From the NCBI GenBank assembly GCA_016205965.1, contig JACQSM010000090.1, positions 1 through 43,276 of the forward strand: 43,276 nt of DNA. The letters are read 5' to 3'. The notes beneath the pieces are model-generated. The model worked only from the letters and a program-made list of their open reading frames with translations. It had not been told where the DNA came from and made no database searches. The stretch is from Candidatus Uhrbacteria bacterium. Its GTDB lineage: Bacteria; Patescibacteriota; Patescibacteriia; SG8-24. The position numbers and the translations under genes are program-made. Shown piece by piece: positions 34,076 through 43,276 of the stretch. The first letter of the stretch is position 1; every line of letters starts with the position of its first letter.

Positions 34076-34698
34076 AGCCAGACGACGTCTTGAAGAAGTT
34101 GGAATCCTGCGGCGCCGTTCTCCGCAATACCCATGTGGCGTTGCAAGGCCGCCGTCACGGTGATGCTTACGTCGATTTCAAGAAGGTGTTCCTTGACGTC
34201 ATGCTTGCCTCCGAATTCGGCGAAGCCTTGGCCATGGCCTGTGCCGACTTCATGCCGGATGCTGTCGTCGGACCGCCGATGGGCGCTGACCGCCTCGCCT
34301 ACGAGGTCGGTCTGAACCTGGCTGTGTACCAAAACCGCCTCGTAATGTCGCCCTATGCCGAAAAAATCGGCGGGCCGGAGAAGTTCGAGTTCCGTCCGGA
34401 ATTCCTGGCGGCGTTCGCCGGGAAGAAATTTCTGATCGTCGAGGACGTCAAGAAGACTGGAGACTCGGCCGATGCTTTGGCCGCGATCGTCACGCGTCAT
34501 GGCGGCATCATCTGCGGCAAAGCGGCCGTGGTAGATCGCCGGCCTTCAGTCGGCGGCTTCCGCAGCCTGCTCCAACTCGAGCTTCCGGATTGGCCGGAAG
34601 ACGAGTGCAAGCTGTGCGGAGTCATCGAACTCAACCGGACCGTCGGCCAATGGAAAGATTACGATGCGCGTCACCCGCGCCAAGGAGGACAGCCATGA
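34072..34698 (+). CDS. pyrE: orotate phosphoribosyltransferase
   Basis: PRPP motif FLIVEDVKKTGDSAD; ATGA overlaps with pyrF and pyrD. Confidence 0.87.
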   Translation: MKPDDVLKKLESCGAVLRNTHVALQGRRHGDAYVDFKKVFLDVMLASEFGEALAMACADFMPDAVVGPPMGADRLAYEVGLNLAVYQNRLVMSPYAEKIGGPEKFEFRPEFLAAFAGKKFLIVEDVKKTGDSADALAAIVTRHGGIICGKAAVVDRRPSVGGFRSLLQLELPDWPEDECKLCGVIELNRTVGQWKDYDARHPRQGGQP

Positions 34699-35807
34699 TC
34701 TACCAACGGCTGCTTCGTCCGATGCTCTTCGCCCTGTCGAGCGGCGATCCTGAAACCGCCCATGAGTGGGCCCTGCGCCTCTTGGCATGGTTCGACGCCA
34801 CGCCGGAACGCCGCCGATTTCTGGCTCGCGTCGCCGGCGCCCTCGACCTGCCCAAGACGCCTCGATGTCTGTTCGGCCTGACGTTCCCGACGCCGGTCGG
34901 CCTGGCCGCCGGTTTCGACAAGAACGCCGTCGCACCCAGGGTCTTCGAGGCTCTGGGCTTCGGCTTCGTCGAGATCGGCACGGTCACGCCGCGCCCGCAA
35001 CCGGGCAACCCGCGGCCGCGCATCGTCCGTCTGCCGCCGCAAGCGCTCATCAACCGCATGGGCTTTCCGAGCGAAGGCGCCGATGCCGTGGCTGTCAGGC
35101 TCCGCGCCAACAGCGGCGGCCTGGGCATTCCCCTGGGCGTCAACATCGGCAAGAACAAGGAGACCTCGCTCATTGGCGCCGCCGCCGATTACCGGACGGC
35201 GATGCAGAAGCTCTACGAGCGGGCCGACTACTTCGTCATCAACGTGAGTTCGCCCAATACGCCCGGTCTGCGCTCGCTCCAAGGAAAGGAGGAGCTGGAC
35301 TGGCTTCTCGGCGAGGTTGCCGAGGAGAATCTGGTGTTGGCCATGGACTTCGGCCGCGAACCGCGGCCCGTGCTGGTGAAGCTTTCGCCGGACCTGTCGT
35401 CGCACGCCATGGCCGAAGCCGTCGAGGTGTGCGTCAAACACGGCATCGCCGGCATCATCGCCGCCAACACCACCCTCGCTCGCGACGGTTTTTCCAAGAC
35501 CGAAGAAGCCGGGGGAGGAAGCGGCACGCCGCTCCGGCCGCGCGCGGCCTGGGCGGTCTCGGTTCTGCGCCGTTATGCTCCGTCCGAGATGGCGATCATC
35601 GGCGTCGGCGGCATCATGTGCGCCGACGACGCCAGAGCGATGCGGGAAGCCGGGGCCGATCTGGTCCAGCTCTACACCGGGTTGATTTACCGGGGTCCGT
35701 TCCTGGCCGTCGCCGTCGCCCGCGGCCTGGTCGAAAGGCCGGCACTCGCGGCCGGGCTGCAAGCCGCGGCGCTTCCACCGGCAGAAAAGTCTCCGCCGAC
35801 GCCCTGA
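34695..35807 (+). CDS. pyrD: dihydroorotate dehydrogenase (class 2-like)
   Basis: PVGLAAGFDKNAV, VEIGTVTPRPQPGNPRPRIVRLP, FVINVSSPNTPGLRSLQ, IGVGGIMCADDARAMREAGADLVQLYTGLIYRGP. Confidence 0.94.
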   Translation: MIYQRLLRPMLFALSSGDPETAHEWALRLLAWFDATPERRRFLARVAGALDLPKTPRCLFGLTFPTPVGLAAGFDKNAVAPRVFEALGFGFVEIGTVTPRPQPGNPRPRIVRLPPQALINRMGFPSEGADAVAVRLRANSGGLGIPLGVNIGKNKETSLIGAAADYRTAMQKLYERADYFVINVSSPNTPGLRSLQGKEELDWLLGEVAEENLVLAMDFGREPRPVLVKLSPDLSSHAMAEAVEVCVKHGIAGIIAANTTLARDGFSKTEEAGGGSGTPLRPRAAWAVSVLRRYAPSEMAIIGVGGIMCADDARAMREAGADLVQLYTGLIYRGPFLAVAVARGLVERPALAAGLQAAALPPAEKSPPTP

Positions 35808-35822
35808 AAGGCGTCTTTTTCT
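35798..35822 (+). terminator. pyrD terminator with stop codon in the loop
   Basis: GACGCC-CTGAAA-GGCGTC then TTTTTC; TGA at 35805-35807. Confidence 0.8.
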
Positions 35823-35854
35823 TTTGGCCGGCCGTTCCGTGGTATCCTGAAAAT

Positions 35855-37012
35855 ATGAACGCCCGCATCAAAAAGCTCTGGATCGCGGTCATGACGCTGG
35901 TCGGCACCATCATCGGCGTCGGCATCTTCGCCGTGCCCTACGCTCTCGATCGCGTCGGCGTCACCGTCGGCGCCGTCTACTTTTTGCTGCTCGGCGGCAT
36001 CCAGCTCCTGCAGCACCTTTTTTACGCCGAGACGGCCATCGCCACGGCCGAAAAGCACCGCTTGGTCGGCCTGGTCGAGCGCCATCTCGGAAAAAATTCC
36101 CGCCACCTGGCCTCGATTTCTTCGATCTTCGGTTTTTGGGGCGCCATGATCGCCTACATTTTGGTCGGCGGCGTCTTTCTGCACACGCTCCTCGCCGGGC
36201 AGCTCGGCGGCCAACCTTGGCACTACCAGCTCGCTTGGGCGGTGCTCGGCGGCCTGGTCATCGTGCGCGGTCTCGATTTCGTGTCGAAGGTCGAGTTTTG
36301 GATGACCATCGGTTTGCTCGCGACCATGGGAATGATCATCGGCCTGGGCCTGCCGCATGTGCGGCCGGCGAATTTTCATTTCGTGGCCATGGGAGATTTT
36401 TTCCTGCCATACGGCATCATCCTGTTCGCGCTCAACGGCCTGTCGGCGATACCTTCGATGGAAGAGATCGTCGGCGGCGATCGCAATGCCTTCCGATTGT
36501 CGGTCGTCTACGGATCGCTCATCGCCACGGCGATGACGGCGCTTTTCGGCTTCGTCGTATGGGGCGTCACCGGCCGGGCCACGACCGAGGACGCCGTCGC
36601 CGGGCTGCGCCTCGCCCTCGGCCCGGACATCACCATGATCGCTGCCCTGTTCGGATTCCTGGCCGTGGCCACGTCGTATTTCACGACCGCGCTCAATCTG
36701 CGCGAGACCTTCGAATATGATTATAAAATCCGGGCCCTGCCGGCCTGGCTCATGGCCGCGGGCGTGCCGCTCATCGTGTTCCTGCTCGGCGCCGAGAGCT
36801 TTATCGGCATCATCAGCTTCACCGGCGCGGTCTTCGGCGGCATCGTCGCCGTGCTCATCGCCGTCATGTACATCGCCGTCGCCAAGCGGGGGTTGGTCAA
36901 AGACATGCCCCTGGGCCTTTCGATCTCCCTGGCGCGCATCTCGATCCTCATTTTGTCGATCGGCGCCGGGTACGAAATTCTGACCACGGCGCGGAAACTC
37001 TTTGGACCTTGA
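35855..37012 (+). CDS. amino acid permease (aromatic/neutral amino acid transporter-like)
   Basis: TLVGTIIGVGIFAVPYAL, about 10 TM segments. Confidence 0.8.
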   Translation: MNARIKKLWIAVMTLVGTIIGVGIFAVPYALDRVGVTVGAVYFLLLGGIQLLQHLFYAETAIATAEKHRLVGLVERHLGKNSRHLASISSIFGFWGAMIAYILVGGVFLHTLLAGQLGGQPWHYQLAWAVLGGLVIVRGLDFVSKVEFWMTIGLLATMGMIIGLGLPHVRPANFHFVAMGDFFLPYGIILFALNGLSAIPSMEEIVGGDRNAFRLSVVYGSLIATAMTALFGFVVWGVTGRATTEDAVAGLRLALGPDITMIAALFGFLAVATSYFTTALNLRETFEYDYKIRALPAWLMAAGVPLIVFLLGAESFIGIISFTGAVFGGIVAVLIAVMYIAVAKRGLVKDMPLGLSISLARISILILSIGAGYEILTTARKLFGP

Positions 37013-37037
37013 CGCGGCAATGCCAGATGCATAGAAT
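37009..37037 (+). promoter_or_regulatory. sigma70-like promoter of 37068 gene
   Basis: TTGACG, 17 bp, TAGAAT. Confidence 0.65.
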
Positions 37038-37067
37038 TTTGCCGAAGCTCTTTGCCAAGGAGGCGGC

Positions 37068-37604
37068 ATGTCCATCCGGACTGTTATTGTCGGTATTCCC
37101 GTTCCCACGATTCTCTGGCCGGACGAGCTTCGTCCTTACGTCGACCACGTTCTTGCGCCGCATGGTTTGACGCTGACAGGCCTCCGAGTCGGCCCTGCAT
37201 ATTTCGAAAAGGTCGAGGCTGCGGCCACCGTCTATGCCCGCTGTCAGGCCGGTGAAGGGACGGCGGCGATGCTACTTGATGGCAGACTCGGCTTTTCCGA
37301 CGCAGCACTCTACGACAGGCCGATCCATGGCGGCGAGACCGAGTGGCAGTACAGCCGGGCTTGGGTGCATTGGGTCGACGTCGTCGGGGCGTCGTCTTGG
37401 CCGGATGCGATGCGCCGGATCGGTTCCTACCTAGGCTCGATTCTTCTTGCCCCTGTCTACGCTCTTTGGATGATGGTGCGGCACGGCGTCGGCCCGGTAC
37501 ATGTGATCTTCAGTTTCGCCCTCGTCGTCATGGGTCTGGTTGATTCCGTGAGGCGCTTGCAGGTCATGCGGCGCATTACCAGGCAAAAAAAGACCGCCCC
37601 TTAG
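37068..37604 (+). CDS. hypothetical protein with C-terminal TM region
   Basis: RBS AAGGAGG, promoter, terminator; no family recognised. Confidence 0.7.
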   Translation: MSIRTVIVGIPVPTILWPDELRPYVDHVLAPHGLTLTGLRVGPAYFEKVEAAATVYARCQAGEGTAAMLLDGRLGFSDAALYDRPIHGGETEWQYSRAWVHWVDVVGASSWPDAMRRIGSYLGSILLAPVYALWMMVRHGVGPVHVIFSFALVVMGLVDSVRRLQVMRRITRQKKTAP

Positions 37605-37618
37605 TGGGACGGTTTTTA
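37586..37618. terminator. bidirectional terminator between 37068 gene and folD
   Basis: A7 - ACCGCCCC-TTAGT-GGGACGGT - TTTT; TAG of the plus gene in the loop. Confidence 0.8.
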
Positions 37619-38458
37619 CTTTTGCGCGCGGCGCCGTTTGGTCAGCTCGAGCGTGTTGCGCAGCAGCATCGCCACCGTGACCGGTCCGACGCCGCCCGGA
37701 ACGGGGGAGACGGCTCCGGCCACGGAGCAGACCGAGGCGGCAACGTCGCCGACGGTCTTTCGGCCGACCCGCGTCGTGCCGACGTCGATGACGACGGCGC
37801 CGGGCTTGACCATGTCGGCGGTGATGCAGCCGGGTTTGCCGACGGCCGTCACCAGCACGTCGGCCTGCCAAGTCTTGTCGGCCAGGTCGGGGTCGGAAGA
37901 CTGCGCGAACGACGGTTCCAAGCCGGCCTGCCGCAGCGAGACCGCCAGCGGTTCGTAGAACACCCGGCTGTTGGCGACCACGACGGCGTTGTTGCCGGCG
38001 AGCGGCACCTCGGCGGCGCCGATCAGCGCCATGATGCTCGACACCAATCCGGGCGGATGCCAGCCGCTGCCCGAGACATGGCTTTCGATGGTGTCGGGAT
38101 GAAAACCGTCGACGTCCTTGCTCGGGTGCATACGGGCGATGATCGGGTCGGCTTCGAGCGGCTTGGGCAGCGGCAGCTGGACCAGAATCGCGTCGATGTC
38201 TTCGCGGCCGTTGAGTTCCTCGAGTGCGGCCAACACTTCGTCTTCGGCGGCCGTCGCCGGCAGCAGCCGCAGTTCGAAACGGATGCCAGCCTCGGCGCAA
38301 GCCTTCTTTTTGAGGCCGACGTAAAGATGCGAGGCCGGATCGTCGCCGACCAGCACGACGCCCAGGCCCGGCTCGGCGCCGAGTTCCTGGATTCCGGTGC
38401 GGACTTGAGCGGTAATGGCGGCGGCGATCGCTTTGCCGTCGATGATCTTCGCAAGCAT
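37616..38458 (-). CDS. folD: methylenetetrahydrofolate dehydrogenase/cyclohydrolase
   Basis: LGVVLVGDDPASHLYVGLKKKAC, ILVQLPLPKPLEAD, PSKDVDGFHP, PVPGGVGPVTVAMLLRNT. Confidence 0.94.
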   Translation of the reverse strand: MLAKIIDGKAIAAAITAQVRTGIQELGAEPGLGVVLVGDDPASHLYVGLKKKACAEAGIRFELRLLPATAAEDEVLAALEELNGREDIDAILVQLPLPKPLEADPIIARMHPSKDVDGFHPDTIESHVSGSGWHPPGLVSSIMALIGAAEVPLAGNNAVVVANSRVFYEPLAVSLRQAGLEPSFAQSSDPDLADKTWQADVLVTAVGKPGCITADMVKPGAVVIDVGTTRVGRKTVGDVAASVCSVAGAVSPVPGGVGPVTVAMLLRNTLELTKRRRAQK

Positions 38459-38485
38459 GGTCTGCCTCCTTAGTAAGGCTTGTTT

Positions 38486-39766
38486 CTAAAGAACCGTCAT
38501 CCCTTCGTAGATCGGATGGGCGGCGGCGAGGTCGCGGACGGTCCCGGCGATCTCTTTTTTGGCCGCCTCATCGCCGCGCTCCTTGAGCGTCCGGACGATC
38601 AGCCGGGCCACGGTCTTCATGTCGCCGTCGGCGAAACCGCGGGTGGTGAGCGCCGGGGTGCCGATGCGCAGCCCCGACGGATCGAGCGGCTTGCGGGTGT
38701 CGAAAGGGATCATGTTTTTGTTGGTGTAGATGCCGACCTCGTCCAAGAGCGTTTCGGCTTCTTTGCCGCCGACGCCCAGCGGCGTCAGGTCGACCAGGGC
38801 CAGATGATTGTCGGTGCCGCCGCTCACCAAACGCAAACCTTCGGCGGCGAGACCTTCGGCCAGCGCCTTGGCGTTGGCGATCACCTGTTTTTGGTAGTCG
38901 ACGAAAGACGGGTCGAGCGCTTCTTTGAAAGCGACCGCCTTGGCCGCGATGCAATGCTCCAAGGGGCCGCCCTGCATGCCTGGGAAAACCGCCGAATCGA
39001 CGCGCTGGGCCAGATTTTTTTTGTCGTTCGGCCGCAAGCGATCGGCGGTTTTCGACAGGATCATGGCGCCGCGCGGGCCGCGTAGGGTTTTGTGGGTCGT
39101 GGTGGTGACGATGTCGGCATGGGGGATCGGGTCGGGATACACTTTGGCCGCGACCAAGCCGGCGAAGTGCGCCATGTCGACCATAAGGTACGCCCCGACT
39201 TCGTCGGCGATCGCTCGAAAAGCGGCAAAATCCAGTTTACGAGAATACGCGGTGAAACCGGCGACGATCACTTTGGGCTTGGATTCCAGCGCGATCCGCC
39301 GAACCTCGTCCATGTCGATCACCTCGTTGTCGCGGCGGACGCCATAATGCGCGATCTTATAAAATCGTCCGGAAAAATTCACCGGCGAGCCGTGCGTCAG
39401 ATGCCCGCCATGCGCCAGGTCCATGGCCAAGATCGTGTCGCCGAGGTCGCACATGGCGAAGTAGGCTTCGGCGTTGGCTTGCGAGCCGGCGTGCGGCTGG
39501 ACGTTGGCGTGTTCGGCGCCGAATAATTTTTTGGCCCGCTCGATCGCCAGATTTTCGACGACGTCGACGAAAGCGTTGCCGCCGTAATAGCGCCGGCCCG
39601 GGTAGCCTTCGGAATATTTGTTCGCCAAAGGCGTGCCCAAGGCCTCGAGCACGGCCGGCGAGACGATGTTTTCGGATGCGATCATCTCTAGGCCTTGGCG
39701 CTGGCGGTCGATCTCGGATTCGACGGCGCGAGCGACCTCGGGATCGGCGGCGGAAAGTCGGGACAT
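38486..39766 (-). CDS. glyA: serine hydroxymethyltransferase
   Basis: [59 protein letters not shown]. Confidence 0.97.
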   Translation of the reverse strand: MSRLSAADPEVARAVESEIDRQRQGLEMIASENIVSPAVLEALGTPLANKYSEGYPGRRYYGGNAFVDVVENLAIERAKKLFGAEHANVQPHAGSQANAEAYFAMCDLGDTILAMDLAHGGHLTHGSPVNFSGRFYKIAHYGVRRDNEVIDMDEVRRIALESKPKVIVAGFTAYSRKLDFAAFRAIADEVGAYLMVDMAHFAGLVAAKVYPDPIPHADIVTTTTHKTLRGPRGAMILSKTADRLRPNDKKNLAQRVDSAVFPGMQGGPLEHCIAAKAVAFKEALDPSFVDYQKQVIANAKALAEGLAAEGLRLVSGGTDNHLALVDLTPLGVGGKEAETLLDEVGIYTNKNMIPFDTRKPLDPSGLRIGTPALTTRGFADGDMKTVARLIVRTLKERGDEAAKKEIAGTVRDLAAAHPIYEGMTVL

Positions 39767-39821
39767 AACGATTGGTACTGTAGCATCACGGCCGGAAAAA
39801 ATAAAAACCCCGATTCGGGGT

Positions 39822-40106
39822 TCAGTTGGGGAGGCCTCGCACCACCAGCAGTCGGTTGCCGTGGATGTTGTTCGGCATCTCGACCACGTCGAGATGGAGG
39901 GCGTTGATCCGGATATGTTGTTCCTCGTCGTAAGCCGGAATCTTGACCTGCTGATCGTGGCCGAGGATGCATTCGGCCAGGGCCAGGCTGTCGTGCGGCA
40001 GCGGATGCGGGCTGACGGTGATGACGTAGCGTCCGGTGACCGGATTGGTTCCCTCGGCCTGGACGTAGAGGCGGGCCAGCGAGGCGTTGACGACGTAAAG
40101 CGCCAT
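39822..40106 (-). CDS. small hypothetical protein
   Basis: 94 aa, RBS GGAGGA upstream, followed by hairpin AACCCCGAATCGGGGTTTTT. Confidence 0.65.
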   Translation of the reverse strand: MALYVVNASLARLYVQAEGTNPVTGRYVITVSPHPLPHDSLALAECILGHDQQVKIPAYDEEQHIRINALHLDVVEMPNNIHGNRLLVVRGLPN

Positions 40107-40118
40107 GGAATCCTCCTT

Positions 40119-40904
40119 TCAATCGCATTTGGCGGTGACGAAGCAGGGGATGGCCAGGCATTCATAGGTCGCCCGGACGGCTTCCTTGATGGTGTCGGCC
40201 GAGACCGCCACGGCGTAGGTCGCCCGGTCCGAACGGATCAGCAAGCCGACCACTCGGCCGCGGTCGTCGAAGAAGGCCGAGCCGGAAGTGCCGCCGGGGA
40301 AGATGCCCTGGCCGGGGCCGCGCTCATGGACTTCGAACCGATTCGACGACCGGCCCGCCTTGCAGTCCTTGCGGGTGACGTTTTTCACCACGCCGGAATG
40401 GTACAGGAAGCGGTAATTGTCGATGCCCGGACCGATGTACTCATATCCGCGGGAGGTCACGATCTGGCCGGCGTACGGTCCGTCGTCGGCGACCGGGAAC
40501 GGCGGATCGTCGACCGGAGCCGCCAGGAACAGCAGGTCGTTGGCGTAGTCGACGGCGGTGATGACGGTGTCGAAGCAGGCGCCGCCGCGCTTGATTTTCA
40601 CCGGCATGGTGATCAGGTCGGCGGGGTTCTTCTTCCGGCCCTCCTTTATCACCAGATGGGCAGCGGTCATGAGCGTGTTCGGACCTATGACGTAGGCATT
40701 GGCGCCGAACCGTTCGCCCTTCTTGCCTTCGCTGCAGCGGCCGCCTTCATAGGCGACGTAGAAGCCGCGCTGTTCCGGCGGCGTGAAGAAGCGCGAAATC
40801 ATGCGGGGGATCGAGCAGCCGACCAGGACGACGATAACCGCATGCGCGATCAAGGAAAAAAATTCCAGGCGCGATCGCGGCTTGGCTTGCGGGGACTCGG
40901 TCAT
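40119..40904 (-). CDS. membrane-anchored trypsin-like serine protease
   Basis: N-terminal TM, TAAHLV (His), NDLLFLAAP (Asp), [11 protein letters not shown] (Ser). Confidence 0.75.
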   Translation of the reverse strand: MTESPQAKPRSRLEFFSLIAHAVIVVLVGCSIPRMISRFFTPPEQRGFYVAYEGGRCSEGKKGERFGANAYVIGPNTLMTAAHLVIKEGRKKNPADLITMPVKIKRGGACFDTVITAVDYANDLLFLAAPVDDPPFPVADDGPYAGQIVTSRGYEYIGPGIDNYRFLYHSGVVKNVTRKDCKAGRSSNRFEVHERGPGQGIFPGGTSGSAFFDDRGRVVGLLIRSDRATYAVAVSADTIKEAVRATYECLAIPCFVTAKCD

Positions 40905-40983
40905 GACAGACCTCCATGTCAAAGGACCATATTCAGCCTTACCACGAGTCGGAGATTAAAAAAAGCGCCGTGGATGCGGCGCG

Positions 40984-41265
40984 TCATTGCGGCAGGCCGA
41001 TCTCTTCGAGAATGACGAGGTGCGCCCCTCCGGCCTGATAAGTGAACTGGTAGCGCAGGCCGATGCGGTCCTGGACTTTGACCTTGGAGATGTCGTCGAT
41101 CGCCGGGACGCCGCGGCTCTTGCCGGGATTGACTCGCGGCGTGAGCAGGCTCGGCATCTGGGTGGCGGCGATGCGGTAGAAGGTGATGATGAATTGCGAC
41201 GAGTCGCGCGTGCGCTGGATCTTGATGTAGATGCGACGTTTGGTTCGATTGGTGATGACGAGCAT
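40984..41265 (-). CDS. small hypothetical protein
   Basis: 93 aa ORF, RBS AAGGAGG upstream. Confidence 0.6.
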   Translation of the reverse strand: MLVITNRTKRRIYIKIQRTRDSSQFIITFYRIAATQMPSLLTPRVNPGKSRGVPAIDDISKVKVQDRIGLRYQFTYQAGGAHLVILEEIGLPQ

Positions 41266-41411
41266 CGCCCGCCCTCCTTTCCGTTCTTTTAGCGCCTCTC
41301 TGTAGTAAGGACGAGAAACGGCAAAGTGGCAAGTCCGCGCCTTAATCCTTGCATTTTTCCGGGCCCGCGCTATGGTCAGTCAACCCCATTACCGCACCCC
41401 CGGAGGCAGCC

Positions 41412-42335
41412 ATGATCGGATCCAAGAAAGATTCCGATTTCCTGACCGAGGACGAATACCGTTTGACGGTTCTCGTGGGCCGCTCCTTATCTTGCGAATG
41501 GAAAGCGCATGACGACGGCGGGCGAAAGCTGGTCTTCGTCGACGCTTACGCGCTCAACCATTTTTACGACATGGTCTGCCGTCTGGGCGAGCCCGACGGG
41601 CATCGCCTGGGCGCGGCCGTCTTCCTGTGCGCCGCCGACAAGCGGAAGATCGAGCGGTCGGTGCTGTCCAAGGTGCTCACCAGGCTGGCCCGAGTCCTGT
41701 TCGACGTCCGCGGCGCCGCCGGCAACCCGACCGAAGCGGCCGTGGCCCATTTCGCCCGGTTCATCCGCGAGATCGTCGGCGAAGTGCCGCGCATGATCCT
41801 GGAATGGGTCGAAGACATGGACACCGACGACGCCGAGCGCGATCTGGCGCGCCAGCCGACCGAGGTGATCCGCGGCGTGCTCTTCTCGCCCTCCATGGAT
41901 CACCGGCGGGCGGTGCGTTTTTGGGCGCTCGCCGCCGAGTCGCCGCTCTTTCCTTGCCGCATCTTCAGCGACCAGTGCCAGCCGGCCGAGGGCGAGATGT
42001 TTTCGGCCTACCAGCGGCGGGCATTCGGCACGTTCTTCGCCCTGGCGCCCGAGGCCGCTTTCCAGCGCTTCGCCGGCCATGTGTTCGAGGCGACCAAAGC
42101 GCCGACCGTGCTGCGCCTGGTGCTGGCGGGCACTGCCAACTGGATTCCGGCTCCCAAACCCGTCGAACAGCCGGAATTCGGCCGGCGGGTGCGCGAGGAT
42201 ATCATCGGCAGCGTCAAAAACGCGGAGCGGCAGGAGGCGCTCCGCCGCATCTTTTTTCCCGAGGTGAAAGAAAAGCCGCCGGTTGAGGCGGCCGAGGCGT
42301 CGGATCCGTCCCATGCCCGCGCGGTCGTCTGCTAG
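41412..42335 (+). CDS. hypothetical protein
   Basis: 307 aa from RBS-preceded ATG at 41412 (CGGAGGCAGCC); followed by GAGGG-TTACTCG-CCCTC T7 terminator. Confidence 0.72.
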   Translation: MIGSKKDSDFLTEDEYRLTVLVGRSLSCEWKAHDDGGRKLVFVDAYALNHFYDMVCRLGEPDGHRLGAAVFLCAADKRKIERSVLSKVLTRLARVLFDVRGAAGNPTEAAVAHFARFIREIVGEVPRMILEWVEDMDTDDAERDLARQPTEVIRGVLFSPSMDHRRAVRFWALAAESPLFPCRIFSDQCQPAEGEMFSAYQRRAFGTFFALAPEAAFQRFAGHVFEATKAPTVLRLVLAGTANWIPAPKPVEQPEFGRRVREDIIGSVKNAERQEALRRIFFPEVKEKPPVEAAEASDPSHARAVVC

Positions 42336-42403
42336 AGGGTTACTCGCCCTCTTTTTTTATTGCGACATCTGCAAAATCTGTTTTTGTGGTAAACTCGAGC
42401 CAT

Positions 42404-43276
42404 ATGCTCAAGCTCGATCGGGTCAAAAACGTCCATATCGTCGGCGCCGGCGGCATCGGCCTTTCGGCCGTGGCCAAGCTGCTCCATCACGAGGGCAAGA
42501 AGGTCAGCGGTTCGGATGTCGCTTCGAGCGAAACGACCAAGGAATTGGAGGCGCTCGGCATCAAAGTCGCCTACCGCCATCTGGCGAAGAACGTGCCCGA
42601 AGGCGCCGACCTGCTGATCTACTCAGGCGCGGTGCCGGCGTCGAATCCGGAACGCCGCGCGGCCCGCGAGCGCGACATTGCCGAGTGCAGCTACTTCGAT
42701 TTTCTGGGCGAGTATTCGCGTTCCAAGTGGACGGTGGCGGTCTCGGGCACCAACGGCAAGAGCACCACGACCGCGCTGCTCGGGCTCATGCTGGAACGGG
42801 CCGGTTTCGATCCGACGGTCATCGTCGGCTCCAAGGTGCGGACGTGGCCGGGCCGCAACCTCCGTCTCGGCAAGGGAAAATATTTCGTCGTCGAGGCCTG
42901 CGAGCACGAGGCCAACATGCTCAAGCTCTATCCGCAGATGATCGTGCTGACCAACATCGAGGAGGACCATCTCGATTTTTACCGCGACCTGGCCCACATC
43001 CGCGAAACCTTCCAGGCGTACGTCGATCATCTGCCGCCCGACGGCCAGCTGATCCTGAACGCCGACGATCATGTCTCGTTTTTCGAACTCGAGCCGTCGA
43101 CGCCGTTCGTGAGCTACGGCATGCAGAACGCCGCCGACTACATGGCCCGGCACGTGAAGGTCGGCGCGGCCAGCCAGACGTTCGAAATCATCGCCTTGGC
43201 CAAATTGAAAGAGGTCCTGGGAGAATTCACCTTGCGCGTTCCAGGGCGATTCAACGTCATGAACGCCATGGCGGCG
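42404..43276 (+). CDS. Mur ligase, MurC-like (partial, runs off right edge)
   Basis: VHIVGAGGIGLSAVAKLL, SGAVPASNPERRAARER, SGTNGKSTTTALLGLML, NIEEDHLDFY. Confidence 0.85.
   Translation, partial: MLKLDRVKNVHIVGAGGIGLSAVAKLLHHEGKKVSGSDVASSETTKELEALGIKVAYRHLAKNVPEGADLLIYSGAVPASNPERRAARERDIAECSYFDFLGEYSRSKWTVAVSGTNGKSTTTALLGLMLERAGFDPTVIVGSKVRTWPGRNLRLGKGKYFVVEACEHEANMLKLYPQMIVLTNIEEDHLDFYRDLAHIRETFQAYVDHLPPDGQLILNADDHVSFFELEPSTPFVSYGMQNAADYMARHVKVGAASQTFEIIALAKLKEVLGEFTLRVPGRFNVMNAMAA

Noticed and set aside
34766-35854. Long N-terminal extension of the permease ORF (748 aa from 34766)
   Set aside because: The upstream part is an Arg-rich shadow of pyrD; real start is ATG 35855 after the pyrD terminator.
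40984-41265. CsrA homologue (N-terminus MLVITNRT resembles MLILTRR)
   Set aside because: Similarity stops after the first residues; the rest lacks CsrA motifs.

Overview
High-GC bacterial chromosome segment, densely coding. I suspect Patescibacteria/CPR-like, from the short UvrC without a C-terminal HhH, the FLGEGGS variant of the GT4 transferase and the membrane-anchored Clp ATPase; this is inference only. Left part: ClpP-like protease, UvrC, mraZ-rsmH-ftsL-like dcw start, a two-gene unit with a membrane-anchored Clp/AAA+ protein, TruD, NUDIX, beta-CASP MBL, GT4 transferase, DUF192, rplU, trypsin-like protease, recR-ybaB-dnaB. Middle and right part: a nucleotide/C1 island (purN, purM, purF, a purC-purE fusion, purH, purD, guaB, pyrFED, folD, glyA) with an ammonium transporter and an OB-less AsnRS-like protein, ending in a partial murC-like ligase. 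Most island genes have their own sigma70-like promoter (17-bp spacers) and intrinsic terminator. Main points for follow-up: (i) interlocked divergent promoters at purM/purF, purCE/purH and amt/purD, the last two with identical geometry and a shared TTTACAWTTGCAA core; (ii) a candidate attenuator with mutually exclusive stems upstream of the AsnRS-like gene; (iii) an in-frame TAG splitting an otherwise intact Amt; (iv) a small membrane protein gene broken by two same-direction frameshifts; (v) stop codons placed inside terminator hairpins in at least five genes, and purD reading through a terminator-like hairpin; (vi) REP-like double-hairpin elements and an 86-bp multi-stem element before dnaB; (vii) a Clp ATPase with a DnaJ-type Zn motif, TM helices and a degenerate first ATPase site. 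No rRNA, tRNA, CRISPR array or complete transposon was recognised.
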